Origin: Algivirga pacifica
Lineage (GTDB): Bacteria > Bacteroidota > Bacteroidia > Cytophagales > Flammeovirgaceae
Reading direction: 5' to 3'
Assembly (NCBI RefSeq): GCF_039543525.1
Contig: NZ_BAABJX010000033.1
Span: forward strand, 1 to 64,000
Length of the DNA: 64,000 nucleotides
Part shown: piece by piece, positions 17,227 to 27,089 of the stretch
How the letters are laid out: each line of letters opens with the position of its first letter
Position numbering within the stretch: position 1 is the first letter of the stretch
The notes under the pieces: model-generated
The model's input: only the letters and a program-made list of their open reading frames with translations
Told to the model about the DNA's origin: nothing
Database searches by the model: none
Translations under genes and position numbers: made by a program

Positions 17227-17782
17227 ACTACTCAAGAAACTCAAGAACATTTCGGTTCCTTCCGTTTCCAAACCGGACATTCCCACCTTTGAGCAATCGC
17301 TTCCTATCACTGCTGTGCGAGAACAATTTGTGCAACAACTCAAGGCTGTAGGCGCCAACGTTCAACTCATCACTACTACACAAGAACAGGTGCAATGGAT
17401 CGAAGCCCTTGTTGGTCAATCTTCCTATATTGACACCTTAGCTTCAGATCATTCTTTTCTACCGCTTTCAGAAGTAGAAAATTATCAATGGGTCATTCTT
17501 CAAGGGCATATAGGGGTTGCTGAGAATGGTGCCATTTGGGTGGATGACAACTCTTTACCTACTCGAGCCTTAACGGCTATTTGTGAGAAAATGATCATCG
17601 TACTTCCTCAATCTTTGATTGTTCAAAATATGCATCTGGCTTACGAAATGGTCTGTAAAAAACAATACGGATACGGTGTATTCATTGCGGGCCCCTCGAA
17701 GACGGCAGATATCGAGCAAACCTTGGTTAAAGGGGCACATGGCGCTTGTGAACTCACGGTAATCATAGATATCAGTCAATAA
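17210..17782 (+). CDS. lutC: Lactate utilisation protein C
   Basis: A 190-residue LUD-domain protein (YkgG/LutC). It is the third component of the L-lactate oxidation system and the last gene of the operon. Typical motifs are the AENGAIWVDD segment, ALTAICEKMIIVL and the C-terminal FIAGPSKTADIEQTLVKGAH. The length is slightly below that of Bacillus LutC, mainly at the N terminus. The gene starts inside the 3' end of lutB. The next gene (17870) begins 87 bp later on the same strand. Confidence 0.93.
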   Translation: MSTRNKLLKKLKNISVPSVSKPDIPTFEQSLPITAVREQFVQQLKAVGANVQLITTTQEQVQWIEALVGQSSYIDTLASDHSFLPLSEVENYQWVILQGHIGVAENGAIWVDDNSLPTRALTAICEKMIIVLPQSLIVQNMHLAYEMVCKKQYGYGVFIAGPSKTADIEQTLVKGAHGACELTVIIDISQ

Positions 17783-17869
17783 ATTTCTTCTTGAAGTCCA
17801 ATTTTTATATTTTGAAAAGCTACGCAATACAACTATCAAACTAATATCACACAAAACTACTTTACTACT

Positions 17870-18982
17870 ATGGCACTTGTACTATTCTTCTGGTCCATGA
17901 TCCAAAGCACGATCACGGGCCTGGCAATCGCTACGATCAAAAAGTCACCCCAAAACAGAATTCTTTCTGCAGTCTTCCTGACGATGGCTTTCAATACGTT
18001 TTTGCAATACCTCTTTCGGTTTACCAAGCTCAAACTCGATATTCCAGAGTTGCTATTTATCTCAGATGTATTGGACTTACTTCTTCCCGGCTTGATCTTC
18101 TGGTATATTACTTCCTTGTTTTCAGGAAGTGAGCAACGAACCAGGGATTACTGGTACTTTATCCCTGCCAGTATCGCTCTATTGGTTTCTTCCATCTATG
18201 TATTATCTATAGACAATTTTTCTTTCCCTACCTTTATAGGATCTCCATTTCATATTGCGCTCCTGTTTTCCATCGTTCTTTGGAAGAGCTATATCATATT
18301 TAAAACTCACCAAACCATCAAAGCGGCCAGTAAAGTAGCCAATGCCAAGCAAAAAGAAGAGTTACGCTGGCCCAAGGTGCTCACCATTTTCCTTGGAGTA
18401 TCCTTATATGTAGCACTGTTGTTATTAATCTATCATACGGTGATTCATCCTTTCTCTACCAACGTACTACACCAGCAGATCAGGGAAGTGGTAGAGCTAA
18501 ACTACATTGTGTTTAATAGCAGTATTATCTTCGTTACCATGTTCTTTGCCTTGAAATATCCTAAGGCACTTTCTCGCTCTACCATTACCTTGGTGACGGA
18601 CAATATGAAAGAAGAGGATACTTTGATGCTACATTACGAAAAGAAACTGGCACAACTCGTAGAGAAAGACAGTATACATCTAGATACGGAGCTGAATGAG
18701 AAAATGCTTGCCGAAAAACTACAGATACAATCTTATTTACTTTCCAAGCTATTGAACTATCATATCGGCAAATCTTTTAGTGTATACATTAATGAAAAGC
18801 GGGTAGAACACGCTAAAAAAATATTGTCCAAGGATATGGAAAAATCGTTAACCAACTTTGCCGTAGCGATCGACAGTGGCTTCCGCTCAGAATCTGTCTT
18901 TTATGTCAACTTTAAAAAGTATGCAGGCATGACTCCGCGGCAATATCGATTGAAGTGTATTCAGATGGAAGAGGCAGTGTAA
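17870..18982 (+). CDS. Membrane-anchored AraC-family regulator
   Basis: A 370-residue protein. The first ~240 residues contain about seven hydrophobic helices (for example FFWSMIQSTITGLAIATI, DLLLPGLIFWYITSLF, VLTIFLGVSLYVALLLL). The last ~100 residues are an AraC-type DNA-binding domain (EKMLAEKLQIQSYLLSKLLNYHIG, FAVAIDSGFRSESVFYVNFKKY, TPRQYR). This architecture is common in Bacteroidota and implies sensing at the membrane. It lies 87 bp after lutC on the same strand and may regulate lutABC or nearby sugar genes (inference). The input signal is unknown. Confidence 0.85.
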   Translation: MALVLFFWSMIQSTITGLAIATIKKSPQNRILSAVFLTMAFNTFLQYLFRFTKLKLDIPELLFISDVLDLLLPGLIFWYITSLFSGSEQRTRDYWYFIPASIALLVSSIYVLSIDNFSFPTFIGSPFHIALLFSIVLWKSYIIFKTHQTIKAASKVANAKQKEELRWPKVLTIFLGVSLYVALLLLIYHTVIHPFSTNVLHQQIREVVELNYIVFNSSIIFVTMFFALKYPKALSRSTITLVTDNMKEEDTLMLHYEKKLAQLVEKDSIHLDTELNEKMLAEKLQIQSYLLSKLLNYHIGKSFSVYINEKRVEHAKKILSKDMEKSLTNFAVAIDSGFRSESVFYVNFKKYAGMTPRQYRLKCIQMEEAV

Positions 18983-19111
18983 AATAAACATGAATCATCC
19001 CATATTAACAAATGACTTAGTTTTCTGAGAATTCATCACTTTACAGCTATCTCACAAGCCTTTTATGAGCTTCTTCATTTTTTCCTTGATGAAAAAACGA
19101 AGCAAAAAAAT

Positions 19112-19238
19112 CAAGGCTTTGAAGAATTTGCCTAATTTTTAATCGAAAAAGCTAAAAATTCCAAACTCGCTACGCTCAAACAATGGAATTTTCTTAACGC
19201 TTTTACGATTAAAAATTTTAACGGCAATTCTTCAAGGC
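19112..19238. repeat. Imperfect palindrome between convergent genes
   Basis: The left arm reads AAGGCTTTGAAGAATTTGCC then AATTTTTAATCG; the right arm gives the complements CGATTAAAAATT then GGCAATTCTTCAAGGCC. The centre contains CTCGCTACGCTC. The stretch has no ORF and resembles palindromic intergenic repeats scattered in many Bacteroidota genomes. Confidence 0.55.
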
Positions 19239-19270
19239 CGTTTTCAAATATATAAAGGCACTTTTTAAAC

Positions 19271-19326
19271 AAAAAAACATGAATCCCCCCTTAAATGTTA
19301 ATATGGGGTCATTCATGTTTTTTTTA
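19271..19326. terminator. Bidirectional terminator between convergent genes
   Basis: AAAAACATGAAT (19273-19284) pairs with ATTCATGTTTTT (19311-19322), giving an A-run on one side and a T-run on the other. It abuts the stop of the transporter gene (19324). A related word set (AACATGAATCATCCCATATTAACA) lies just after the regulator stop at 18988, as an inverted copy of this hairpin's arm. Confidence 0.7.
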
Positions 19327-20727
19327 ATGCATGGAAATCACCTTCGTATTTGCTTCCTCTTCCTTCTTGTCTTCCTCCTTTTTCCATCGGTGACTCATCA
19401 CACCATAGGCAAGGATATACAAATAACAACACAAAGGAACTATAAATGATAGCTGTACGCCCATGACATCTGCTGCGATGCCTTGTAGCAGAGGAATTAA
19501 GGCTCCTCCCAAAATAGACATTACCAACAAAGACGCCCCTTGGCTAGTATACTTTCCCAAGCCGCTAATCGCAATCGTAAAGATATTGGGCCACATGATA
19601 CTATTGAAAATGCCAACGCCTACCAAAGCCCACATAGCAATACTTCCCGTGGTTAACATAGCTAACACCAACAAACTGATAATGCCTGCAGCAAAAATAG
19701 CCAATGTTCTTCCAGCAATACTCTTCCCCAGAATAAATGCAGCATAGTTCACCAAAATAACCAACAAGTATGGCCATGCCTCCGCTATGCTGATGCTGGC
19801 AATACTAAAGATCAACCCAAAAGAAAGCACCGAAGTGAAGATCATCATCAAATATTTTCGGGTGGTCTTCATTTCACTTAAGGAAATCGCTCCGGAGAAA
19901 CGTCCGATCATCGCTCCCCCCCAATAATACGCCAGGTAATTTTTGGCGGTCGCTTCTTCCAAGCCCATAATTTCATTTAGTCCAATAAAATTGATCAGGA
20001 AACTTCCGATCGCTACCTCTCCGCCTACATACACAAAAATGGCTACCGTACCCCACGATAAATTACGAAATTTCAAAACTTGCATCCCTTTCAGAGTCGT
20101 TTCTTTGTTGCTGAATTCGGGCAGGTTGATCAACTTAAAAACAATAGCCATTAGTAGAAAGACTGTTCCAAACAATAAATACGGGATTTTCACAGCTTCT
20201 CCTCCTAGACCTTCCGAAAAGAAGTATTCAAATACCAAGTACCCTCCTAAAATAGGTGCTACCGTTGTTCCCAAGGAGTTAAATGCCTGTGACATATTAA
20301 GACGAGAAGAGGCAGTTTCCTCAGGCCCTAAAATAGAAACATAGGGATTGGCTGCAATTTGCAGCATCGTAAAACCTAAGCCCAATACGAAGAGCGCCAT
20401 CAAAAAGAAAAAATAAACTCCATAGAGCGCTGCCGGATAAAAAAGAAAGCATCCTACACTTGCCATAAATAACCCTAATACGATGCCATTTTGATAGCCT
20501 ATCTTATTGATCGGATCTCCTATCCTGAGAGAGAGTAAAAAATACAGTAATGAACCAATAAAGTACGCTCCAAAAAAAGCAAACTGTACCAACATCGCCT
20601 GCCAGTATTTCAGTTCAAACATCTCCTTGAGATAAGGGATAAGAATATCATTCATGCAGGTCAGAAATCCCCACATGAAAAACAAAGCGGTCACAACATA
20701 TAATATTGACCTATAACGGTTTTCCAT
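19324..20727 (-). CDS. FucP-type sugar:proton symporter (MFS)
   Basis: A 467-residue inner-membrane protein with about 12 hydrophobic helices and the features of the FucP/GluP branch of the major facilitator superfamily: FFMWGFLTCMNDILIPYLK in helix 1, LQIAANPYVSILGPEETASSRLNMSQAFNSLG in two parts over helices 4-5, and FNSIMWPNIFTIAISGLGKYTSQGAS near the C terminus. Relatives import L-fucose, glucose/galactose or other hexoses with protons. In this context rhamnose or another sugar released from the glycan is a plausible substrate, but specificity cannot be read. It is downstream of the giant beta-propeller gene with a heptamer hairpin between them. Confidence 0.88.
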   Translation of the reverse strand: MENRYRSILYVVTALFFMWGFLTCMNDILIPYLKEMFELKYWQAMLVQFAFFGAYFIGSLLYFLLSLRIGDPINKIGYQNGIVLGLFMASVGCFLFYPAALYGVYFFFLMALFVLGLGFTMLQIAANPYVSILGPEETASSRLNMSQAFNSLGTTVAPILGGYLVFEYFFSEGLGGEAVKIPYLLFGTVFLLMAIVFKLINLPEFSNKETTLKGMQVLKFRNLSWGTVAIFVYVGGEVAIGSFLINFIGLNEIMGLEEATAKNYLAYYWGGAMIGRFSGAISLSEMKTTRKYLMMIFTSVLSFGLIFSIASISIAEAWPYLLVILVNYAAFILGKSIAGRTLAIFAAGIISLLVLAMLTTGSIAMWALVGVGIFNSIMWPNIFTIAISGLGKYTSQGASLLVMSILGGALIPLLQGIAADVMGVQLSFIVPLCCYLYILAYGVMSHRWKKEEDKKEEEANTKVISMH

Positions 20728-20848
20728 AATTGTTTTGTTTAATGGTAAATAGGCTGCTTCTATTCAGAAACAGCCTGATGATATATCCCTCTCAATTAAG
20801 ACAACCCTGTGGATTAATCTCTTGTGATTTTCAAATGCGAATAAATTA

Positions 20849-20939
20849 GATGAAGGATGAAGGATGAAGGATGAAGGATGAAGGATGAAGGATGAAGGAT
20901 GAAGGATGAAGGAAAATAATCCTTTATCCTTTATCCTTC
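20849..20939. repeat. Tandem heptamer array GATGAAG x9 with inverted heptamers
   Basis: Nine consecutive copies of a 7-bp unit (20849-20911) are followed by AAAATAAT and then CCTTTATCCTTTATCCTTCA, which pairs with the preceding ~20 bases with one or two mismatches. It lies 10 bp from the stop of the large gene and may serve as its terminator. Confidence 0.85.
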
Positions 20940-20948
20940 AGAAAAAAT

Positions 20949-23900
20949 TTACTTCTTGATCATTCGGAAGACTTCCGTTCCTACTTTCACTACATACATC
21001 CCTTTTCGGAGTGCCGTAAGGTCTATCGTTGTCGTTTGTGATACTTCTAGACTTTTCACGACAATACCCTGTACGCTGATCATAGAGACAACCTGTGGTC
21101 TATCCACCTCAATGGTTAAGTAATCTTCTACCAACGTCGGATATACTTTAGATGCTTCTTTGTTTAGCAAGCCAAAAGGAGTCTTATTGGTATCCAGTCT
21201 ATTGCCAGAAGTCAGCGTATAACTGCTCCAGCTAATATCATCTAACTGAGGGTCAGCATTATTGAACCCCTTGAATGATACATTGACAGTGCCTTCTGTA
21301 TCGATATTACTCAATGTGAAGATGTTTGTACCTGAATTCACCTCCATCTCAAAAGTCCCTTGCTGCACACCATTGATCCATACTTCTACTCCACTCTTCT
21401 GGGCAGTGCCTGTAGGAGCAGCCTTGAAGCTTAGGCTACTTATTCCATTAGGGATATCAGCGGAAAGACTTCCATTGACACTATTGGATAGCTTGATCGT
21501 ATTGCCGTTGATAGTAGACGTACGCTTGGCTTGCACATAGCTCCATACGATATTATCATTTCCGGTAAAGGAACCATCTGTCCACTGATTCAGGGTCGGT
21601 AAATTGTCGAAGGTTTCTAGGCCATCATCTGATGTCACCGAGATTGGCTTATAGGTAGCTGTAATTGTTACTCCATGTGCCGGCATGGTTAGCGTAGTTG
21701 TCGCATCGAATTTATTATTCAGATTACTTACTCCTCCTGTCCATTGGTCAAACTCCTCTCCCGCTGCCGGAGCATCCGCCACTACTGTAACAACACTACC
21801 TTCCTCATAAACACCGGAACCTGTACCTCCTGCTACTGTCAAGTTATAAGTAGGTTGTACCACCTCAAAACCGGTCCAAGAAATATCATCCAACTGTACA
21901 TCGGAGGTATTCATTCCTACCAACTGTAAGGCTACGTCCCCTTCATACTCCAGGTTATTAATGGTGATGGTCTGTACTGCAGATGCCTTCTCGATAGTAT
22001 ATTGAAAAATAGAGGTCCCATTAATGAATACCTCTACTCCACTTGGACTACCTGTCCCAGTAGGTGCGGCTTGAAAAGACAAACTACTCATTCCTCCCGG
22101 AAGCGTTGCAGATAGACTTGCCCCTGCACTATGATCTAGCTTGATTGTATTGCCGTTGATCGTAGACGTACGCTTCACCTGCACATAGTTCCAAGTAATA
22201 TTATCATTACCGACAAAACTACCATCCGTCCACTGGTTTAGGATAGGCAAATTGTCAAAGGTCTCTAATCCTCCACCAGAAGAGGTCTCTACTGCCTTAT
22301 ACGTTGCGGTCACTGTCATACCATTGGCAGGCATGGTTACCGTAGCCATAGGGTTGAATGCATCATCCAGATTATTGACTGCCCCTGTCCATTTATCGAA
22401 GACTTCCCCCGCTGCAGGTGCATTGGCAGAAATACTAATCGCTGTACCTACTTCATACTGTCCTGAACCAGTACCATTGACTACATTAAGTGTATAGGTT
22501 GGTTGAGGGGCTGTGCTATAGTTGGCAGTAACACTCACATTCGCTGCTGGCATGGTCAATGTTGTCGTCAATGCACTGGCATCTGAAAGATAAGTAACAT
22601 CTCCTGTCCATCCCTCGAAGACTTCACCTTCAGCAGGGGTATTAGCAATAATGGTCACTACCTCTCCTGCTTCATAGTTTCCACTTCCATTACCGTTTGT
22701 CACCAAAAGCGCGTACATCGATGCTGTACTTTCACCATACCCTACCCAGCTGATATCATCCAACTGCACATCTGAATTATTGAATCCTACAAACTTTACG
22801 TCAGCGACTGCCGATTCATTGATTCCATCAATCGTAAATTGCTGAGGAGCTGCGGCTTTATCAATATTGAATTTTCCAACCGAAACATTATTGACAAATA
22901 CCTCTACCCCACTTGTATTTCCGGTTCCAGTAGGGGCTGCCCAGAATGACAAGGACTCTATTCCTGACGACAAGGTTCCTTCCAAGGCTCCTCCTTCACT
23001 ATTATCCAACTTGATCGTGTTGCCGTTGATGGTACTCGTCTTTTTGGCCATTGTAAAGTTCCAGACAAATCCTTCATCTCCTGTAAATGCCCCCGTGGTC
23101 CAATCACTTGTATTTCCTAGCAAGGTAAAGGTCTCGTTTCCTTGCACTGGGTTGCCATTGGCTTTAGCATCCTGCATCACTGTAATCTGCTGCTCCCCAC
23201 AACCCGTAAGCGTCACCACTGCAGTTCGTTCCTTGTAGGTGGTATTGGTGGCTGCGGCTACCTGTAACTGATCACCCGACAACGCCGCACTCACCCAAGA
23301 GGCACTTGTCGTGATCGAAAAGCTATCATCGGAAGTTGCTGTAACCGTCGTAGCCCCTCCTTCTGCCCCAAAAGATGCCGTTGTTGAAGATAACTCAATA
23401 ATACAAGAGGCTGGCGAATTCTGTTTTACCGTAATGATTTTCGTTTCACAACCATTAATCGTTACCTCAGCGACTCGTTGTGCCCCCATATTTTCCGTTA
23501 CCGAAATCGATACATAATTACCACTTCTATTGGCGGTCAACCATGAAGCTGTGCTACTCACCGTCCAACTTTGATCCGAAGTTACAGGGATAATCGTATT
23601 ATCTACTTCATTCCCAAACGTATGCTGTGCCTTACTTACTTCTAGACAGGAAGTTGCTAATTGTCTTCTCCAAGGCCCTGTACCTGCTAAGGCAATATAA
23701 AAGTAAGGTGTTCCATTCTCTATCTTTACCCTTGCCTGATTGGCCGTTGGGTTTTCGATCATACGGTTATTGCCTGATGCCATACTCCAGTCTCTCCAGC
23801 TTACCGTTCCATCCGACTTAATCTCTCCTAAGAAACATCCTAGCCCTTTCTTGTGTGATGTCACCTCCGTAATGGCAACAATATACTGCTCATAAGCAGC

Positions 23901-26189
23901 CAAGCCACGAATAGCAATAGGCTCATTCGGCTCTATCCACTTCTCTGGTCTTAGCTCCAGAGACTTTGCTATATCAAACCCTGTGTACTCCCAACTACTA
24001 GCAGCACTCCAATTGGTTGCTCTTGGGTTTTTGTTCAAGTGAATCCCATATTGTCCATTAATTGTACCCGAAGCCACCAACCAAGTCTGTCCTCCATTTT
24101 CAAAAACATACATGTCGTTGATATTCTGCAAAGTCGCTTCTCCGTCCGTCCATGCGTATGTTCCATCGGTTTGTCGAATCCCTTGGTAGATACTTCCGGC
24201 ACTTCCTGACCCTGCCGATCGAGCATAAATGTAATTGCTGTTATTAGGGTCAGCATAAACATCCCTGATATCACGGTAAGCCATATTACTGCTAGAGATC
24301 TTTCTCCAAGAACCTGTTCCATTAAACGTAGCTACCACATCGTCTGTGACATACACTCCTCCTTCAATTGTTTCTCCTCCCCAGTTCTTCCCTCTGGTTG
24401 ATACGTATACCCTACTCACATTATTCGGGTCATAAGACATCGCACGATAGTTTCGGGAAGGTAGGCCATTGGTGGTTCCCACAGTATTTGGGATATCCCC
24501 TCCAATCAATACCCAGTCTGGAGTATCCCCTATGGTTTGCTCATCAATGACTTTGGCATATAATCCTCCTGCCGACTGGCTCGGTGCGCCATATCCTTTA
24601 CGGGCATCAATCAATACTAATGCAGGGTTGGTAGGTACTGTCAAGACAGACATCACATTGGTAATTCCCTGAGGACCATGCTCAGAAGTCCAAGAGTACC
24701 CATGATCCAAGCTCTGAAGCAATCCATGATCGGCATTTCCTTGTACCATATAACTACCATAGCTATCCACATCGTAGCTATAAGGAGAGGCAAAACCTCT
24801 TTCACGTGACATAGCCAACCCATTATGATAATAGATCACTTCTCCATATACTTCTTTCCAGGAAGAACAAGGGTATTCCGGTACATCTACATCCGTTAGG
24901 AAGACATTCATTCCACCCATGGAAATCACCTGATGCTTACTCCAACTCGCTGGAGAATAGTCGAATGTTCTTACGATGAAATCCCTTACCTCCCAGCTTG
25001 GTTCAAAGTCATAGCAACGACCTGCTTTCGGCAAGTTGAGTACGTCAGTCCAATTATGAGCTGTAATATTTCCTGAAGCATCCAGGTCTACCGTACCTTC
25101 CCATAATCCCAAACGATTGGCATTATCATTCCAGACCGTCCCCAAAAGAATCTTATGTTGAGAAGTCGTAGAACGAGGATCAACTTTAGGGTCATACCAC
25201 TCTGCTGTTTCCGGAAGATTGTTTATAATTTTCTGCCAACTTCCCGGTACGCCACTGGCGTTCAGTTTTGCAGCGTAGATTGCCCATCTTTTTTCTGCAT
25301 AGGTAGCACCACCTTGTGTTTGGTAAGTCGCATAAAGATATTGTCCATCTGGAGAAACTGCTACCCCTCTAGCTCCTCCGTCCGGTCTTTTGGCAATCGT
25401 TGTAGCATTCCCGGGGTCTCCCAAAGCATCGGTCGGTTTGGTCACCTCTACAAATGAGTCTCCTCCATTCGTAGAATAAAACACTCCTGCCGCTGCACCT
25501 ATGTAAATATTATCGGTGGTAGGGTGCATGGCTACCCCAAAGACATTTCGGTACCCCGTACGAGTGGTATAGTTGACCGTACTCCAGGTCTGTCCAGCAT
25601 CTTTTGAGATATATAGGTCTCTTGCCCCGTTGAACTTATCTGTTGTCAGGTTTTGTACGGGACTAATCAAAGATGCCTGCCCCTTTTGAGGATCTTTATT
25701 TTGCCATCCCGGAGCCAGAATGACCGTTTGATTATCAAAGGAAACCCCTATAGAAGCAATCGCATCTCCTCTGGTTTCTTCAATAATGTCCCATGTTACA
25801 TCGTGGTAATCTGGTGCATTGGAGTTCGTGGAGACATGTGCTCCATATAGTCCCCCTTGATATGTTTTTGCAGTAGAGGGATCTCCTTTTTCCTGTGCTA
25901 TCACAAAAGCCATTCCGTGACTCAGGTCTTTACTTACGAAATTCCAGGACTGCCCAAAATCATCCGACCGGTATACGCCTTCCATATCACTAGAGAACCA
26001 TATACGTCCTTCTACATTTTGATCAAAATAAACATCCTGAATTTGTCCTCCCCCTCCCGGGTTAAGGCTTTCCCAGCGATCCTTTTCCCCCCATTGAGAA
26101 GGAGGAGCCGGTACTTGTGCATTGGTTGTTCTAATTGCTAACAAACCAATTAGCAATCCTAGTACATGTGTCAGTTTCAACAGTTTCAT
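20949..26189 (-). CDS. Giant secreted beta-propeller protein with BACON, InlB-like and repeated C-terminal modules; T9SS cargo
   Basis: A 1746-residue protein. A signal peptide (MKLLKLTHVLGLLIGLLA...) is followed by ~860 residues of sialidase/sortilin-type beta-propeller with BNR-like Asp-box turns (YRSDDFGQSWNFV, SKDAGQTWSTV, YSTNGGDSFVEV), like the tandem propellers of GH74 or VPS10 proteins. Two BACON domains follow (DQSWTVSSTASWLTANR, DDSFSITTSASWVSAAL). Then come three copies of a ~150-residue module (WTDGSF..GND..W, TSTINGNTIKL, SGVEV.IN, VQLDDISW), separated by InlB-B-like repeats (YEAGEVVTIIANTPAEGEVF, FDKWTGAV). The C terminus (VYPTLVEDYLTIEV...GMYVVKVG) is a Por/type IX sorting domain. 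Enzymatic activity cannot be assigned; glycan binding or hydrolysis at the cell surface is likely. Confidence 0.8.
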   Translation of the reverse strand: MKLLKLTHVLGLLIGLLAIRTTNAQVPAPPSQWGEKDRWESLNPGGGGQIQDVYFDQNVEGRIWFSSDMEGVYRSDDFGQSWNFVSKDLSHGMAFVIAQEKGDPSTAKTYQGGLYGAHVSTNSNAPDYHDVTWDIIEETRGDAIASIGVSFDNQTVILAPGWQNKDPQKGQASLISPVQNLTTDKFNGARDLYISKDAGQTWSTVNYTTRTGYRNVFGVAMHPTTDNIYIGAAAGVFYSTNGGDSFVEVTKPTDALGDPGNATTIAKRPDGGARGVAVSPDGQYLYATYQTQGGATYAEKRWAIYAAKLNASGVPGSWQKIINNLPETAEWYDPKVDPRSTTSQHKILLGTVWNDNANRLGLWEGTVDLDASGNITAHNWTDVLNLPKAGRCYDFEPSWEVRDFIVRTFDYSPASWSKHQVISMGGMNVFLTDVDVPEYPCSSWKEVYGEVIYYHNGLAMSRERGFASPYSYDVDSYGSYMVQGNADHGLLQSLDHGYSWTSEHGPQGITNVMSVLTVPTNPALVLIDARKGYGAPSQSAGGLYAKVIDEQTIGDTPDWVLIGGDIPNTVGTTNGLPSRNYRAMSYDPNNVSRVYVSTRGKNWGGETIEGGVYVTDDVVATFNGTGSWRKISSSNMAYRDIRDVYADPNNSNYIYARSAGSGSAGSIYQGIRQTDGTYAWTDGEATLQNINDMYVFENGGQTWLVASGTINGQYGIHLNKNPRATNWSAASSWEYTGFDIAKSLELRPEKWIEPNEPIAIRGLAAYEQYIVAITEVTSHKKGLGCFLGEIKSDGTVSWRDWSMASGNNRMIENPTANQARVKIENGTPYFYIALAGTGPWRRQLATSCLEVSKAQHTFGNEVDNTIIPVTSDQSWTVSSTASWLTANRSGNYVSISVTENMGAQRVAEVTINGCETKIITVKQNSPASCIIELSSTTASFGAEGGATTVTATSDDSFSITTSASWVSAALSGDQLQVAAATNTTYKERTAVVTLTGCGEQQITVMQDAKANGNPVQGNETFTLLGNTSDWTTGAFTGDEGFVWNFTMAKKTSTINGNTIKLDNSEGGALEGTLSSGIESLSFWAAPTGTGNTSGVEVFVNNVSVGKFNIDKAAAPQQFTIDGINESAVADVKFVGFNNSDVQLDDISWVGYGESTASMYALLVTNGNGSGNYEAGEVVTIIANTPAEGEVFEGWTGDVTYLSDASALTTTLTMPAANVSVTANYSTAPQPTYTLNVVNGTGSGQYEVGTAISISANAPAAGEVFDKWTGAVNNLDDAFNPMATVTMPANGMTVTATYKAVETSSGGGLETFDNLPILNQWTDGSFVGNDNITWNYVQVKRTSTINGNTIKLDHSAGASLSATLPGGMSSLSFQAAPTGTGSPSGVEVFINGTSIFQYTIEKASAVQTITINNLEYEGDVALQLVGMNTSDVQLDDISWTGFEVVQPTYNLTVAGGTGSGVYEEGSVVTVVADAPAAGEEFDQWTGGVSNLNNKFDATTTLTMPAHGVTITATYKPISVTSDDGLETFDNLPTLNQWTDGSFTGNDNIVWSYVQAKRTSTINGNTIKLSNSVNGSLSADIPNGISSLSFKAAPTGTAQKSGVEVWINGVQQGTFEMEVNSGTNIFTLSNIDTEGTVNVSFKGFNNADPQLDDISWSSYTLTSGNRLDTNKTPFGLLNKEASKVYPTLVEDYLTIEVDRPQVVSMISVQGIVVKSLEVSQTTTIDLTALRKGMYVVKVGTEVFRMIKK

Positions 26190-26498
26190 TTAAAGCAAAT
26201 GATTTAAAATAAATAATTGATAGGTGAAAAGTGTGTGTGTGTGTAGAATGGGTTGTTTTCGCCTATACTTTAGTTGATCGTGTTGAAACTACGCTTATCT
26301 ACCTACGAAAGGGTTTATTTTTCAAAATCAAGAGAAATAGAATTTTCTCCTAACACTTAAAATTAAAACACAAAACATTGATTATCAGATAAATAAATTC
26401 ACGAAGGTGTTTTATACTGAAACACTAAAGATCTTCTTACAGAATTGCTTCATTTAAGAATCAGGAGAAAATTGAGGGAGAAATAGAGGGGGAGTTGT

Positions 26499-26575
26499 GA
26501 GTTATGAGTTATGAGTTATGAGTTATGAGTTATGAGTTATGAGTTATGAGTTATGAGTTATGAGTTATGAGTTAT
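26499..26575. repeat. Tandem heptamer array GAGTTAT x11
   Basis: Eleven exact copies of a 7-bp unit in the 900-bp gap between the giant gene and a sulfatase gene. The same unit forms the first half of the array at 47049-47250. The rest of the gap holds degenerate CGATAAN heptamers (26590-26612 and 27010-27035) and the MITE-like element at 26746-26979. Confidence 0.95.
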
Positions 26576-26745
26576 GAAATTTATTTAAACCATAAGCGAT
26601 AAACAATAACCGATCAACCTAATAATGAAGATAGTATCAACTTTCCCCCCTATAATTTTATCCATGTTTTTTAATCCAAAGTGATCTCAACGCCCTGTAA
26701 GCGTTCTTGAAACTATAAGTATTAAGGTTGATGCTATCCCAGTGG

Positions 26746-26979
26746 ATTAAGGTTGAATAAATAACCGTCATACTACCCAACAGCTTTGTTGAATCGTTGA
26801 ATCGTTGAATCGTTGAATTTCACCTTTGGTGAGTTGATTCGAGTTGATAAGTTGTATGAGTACATATATTTATTATCAATCAACAGTTCAACTCGAATCA
26901 ACGAGCGAAGCTCAATTCAACGATTCAACGGTTCAACAGAGCTGGCTAGTAGTATGACGGTTATTTATTCAACCTTAAT
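26746..26979. repeat. MITE-like element with long terminal inverted repeats
   Basis: The left end ATTAAGGTTGAATAAATAACCGTCATACTA is matched by its exact complement at the right end (given here in parts: TAGTATGACGG, TTATTTATTC, AACCTTAAT, ending at 26979). The interior holds GTTGAATC repeated four times, hairpins such as TCACC/GGTGA and GAGCGAAGCTC, and on the far side ATTCAAC words. It has the same ends as 773-993. No ORF of interest. Confidence 0.85.
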
Positions 26980-27089
26980 GAACTGCGGCCATGTTTATCA
27001 ATTATTATTTCTAAACGATAAGCGATAACCAATAAACATTAACCTGTAATACTATTCATCAATTATTTTTTCATGAACCTTTAAATCTT

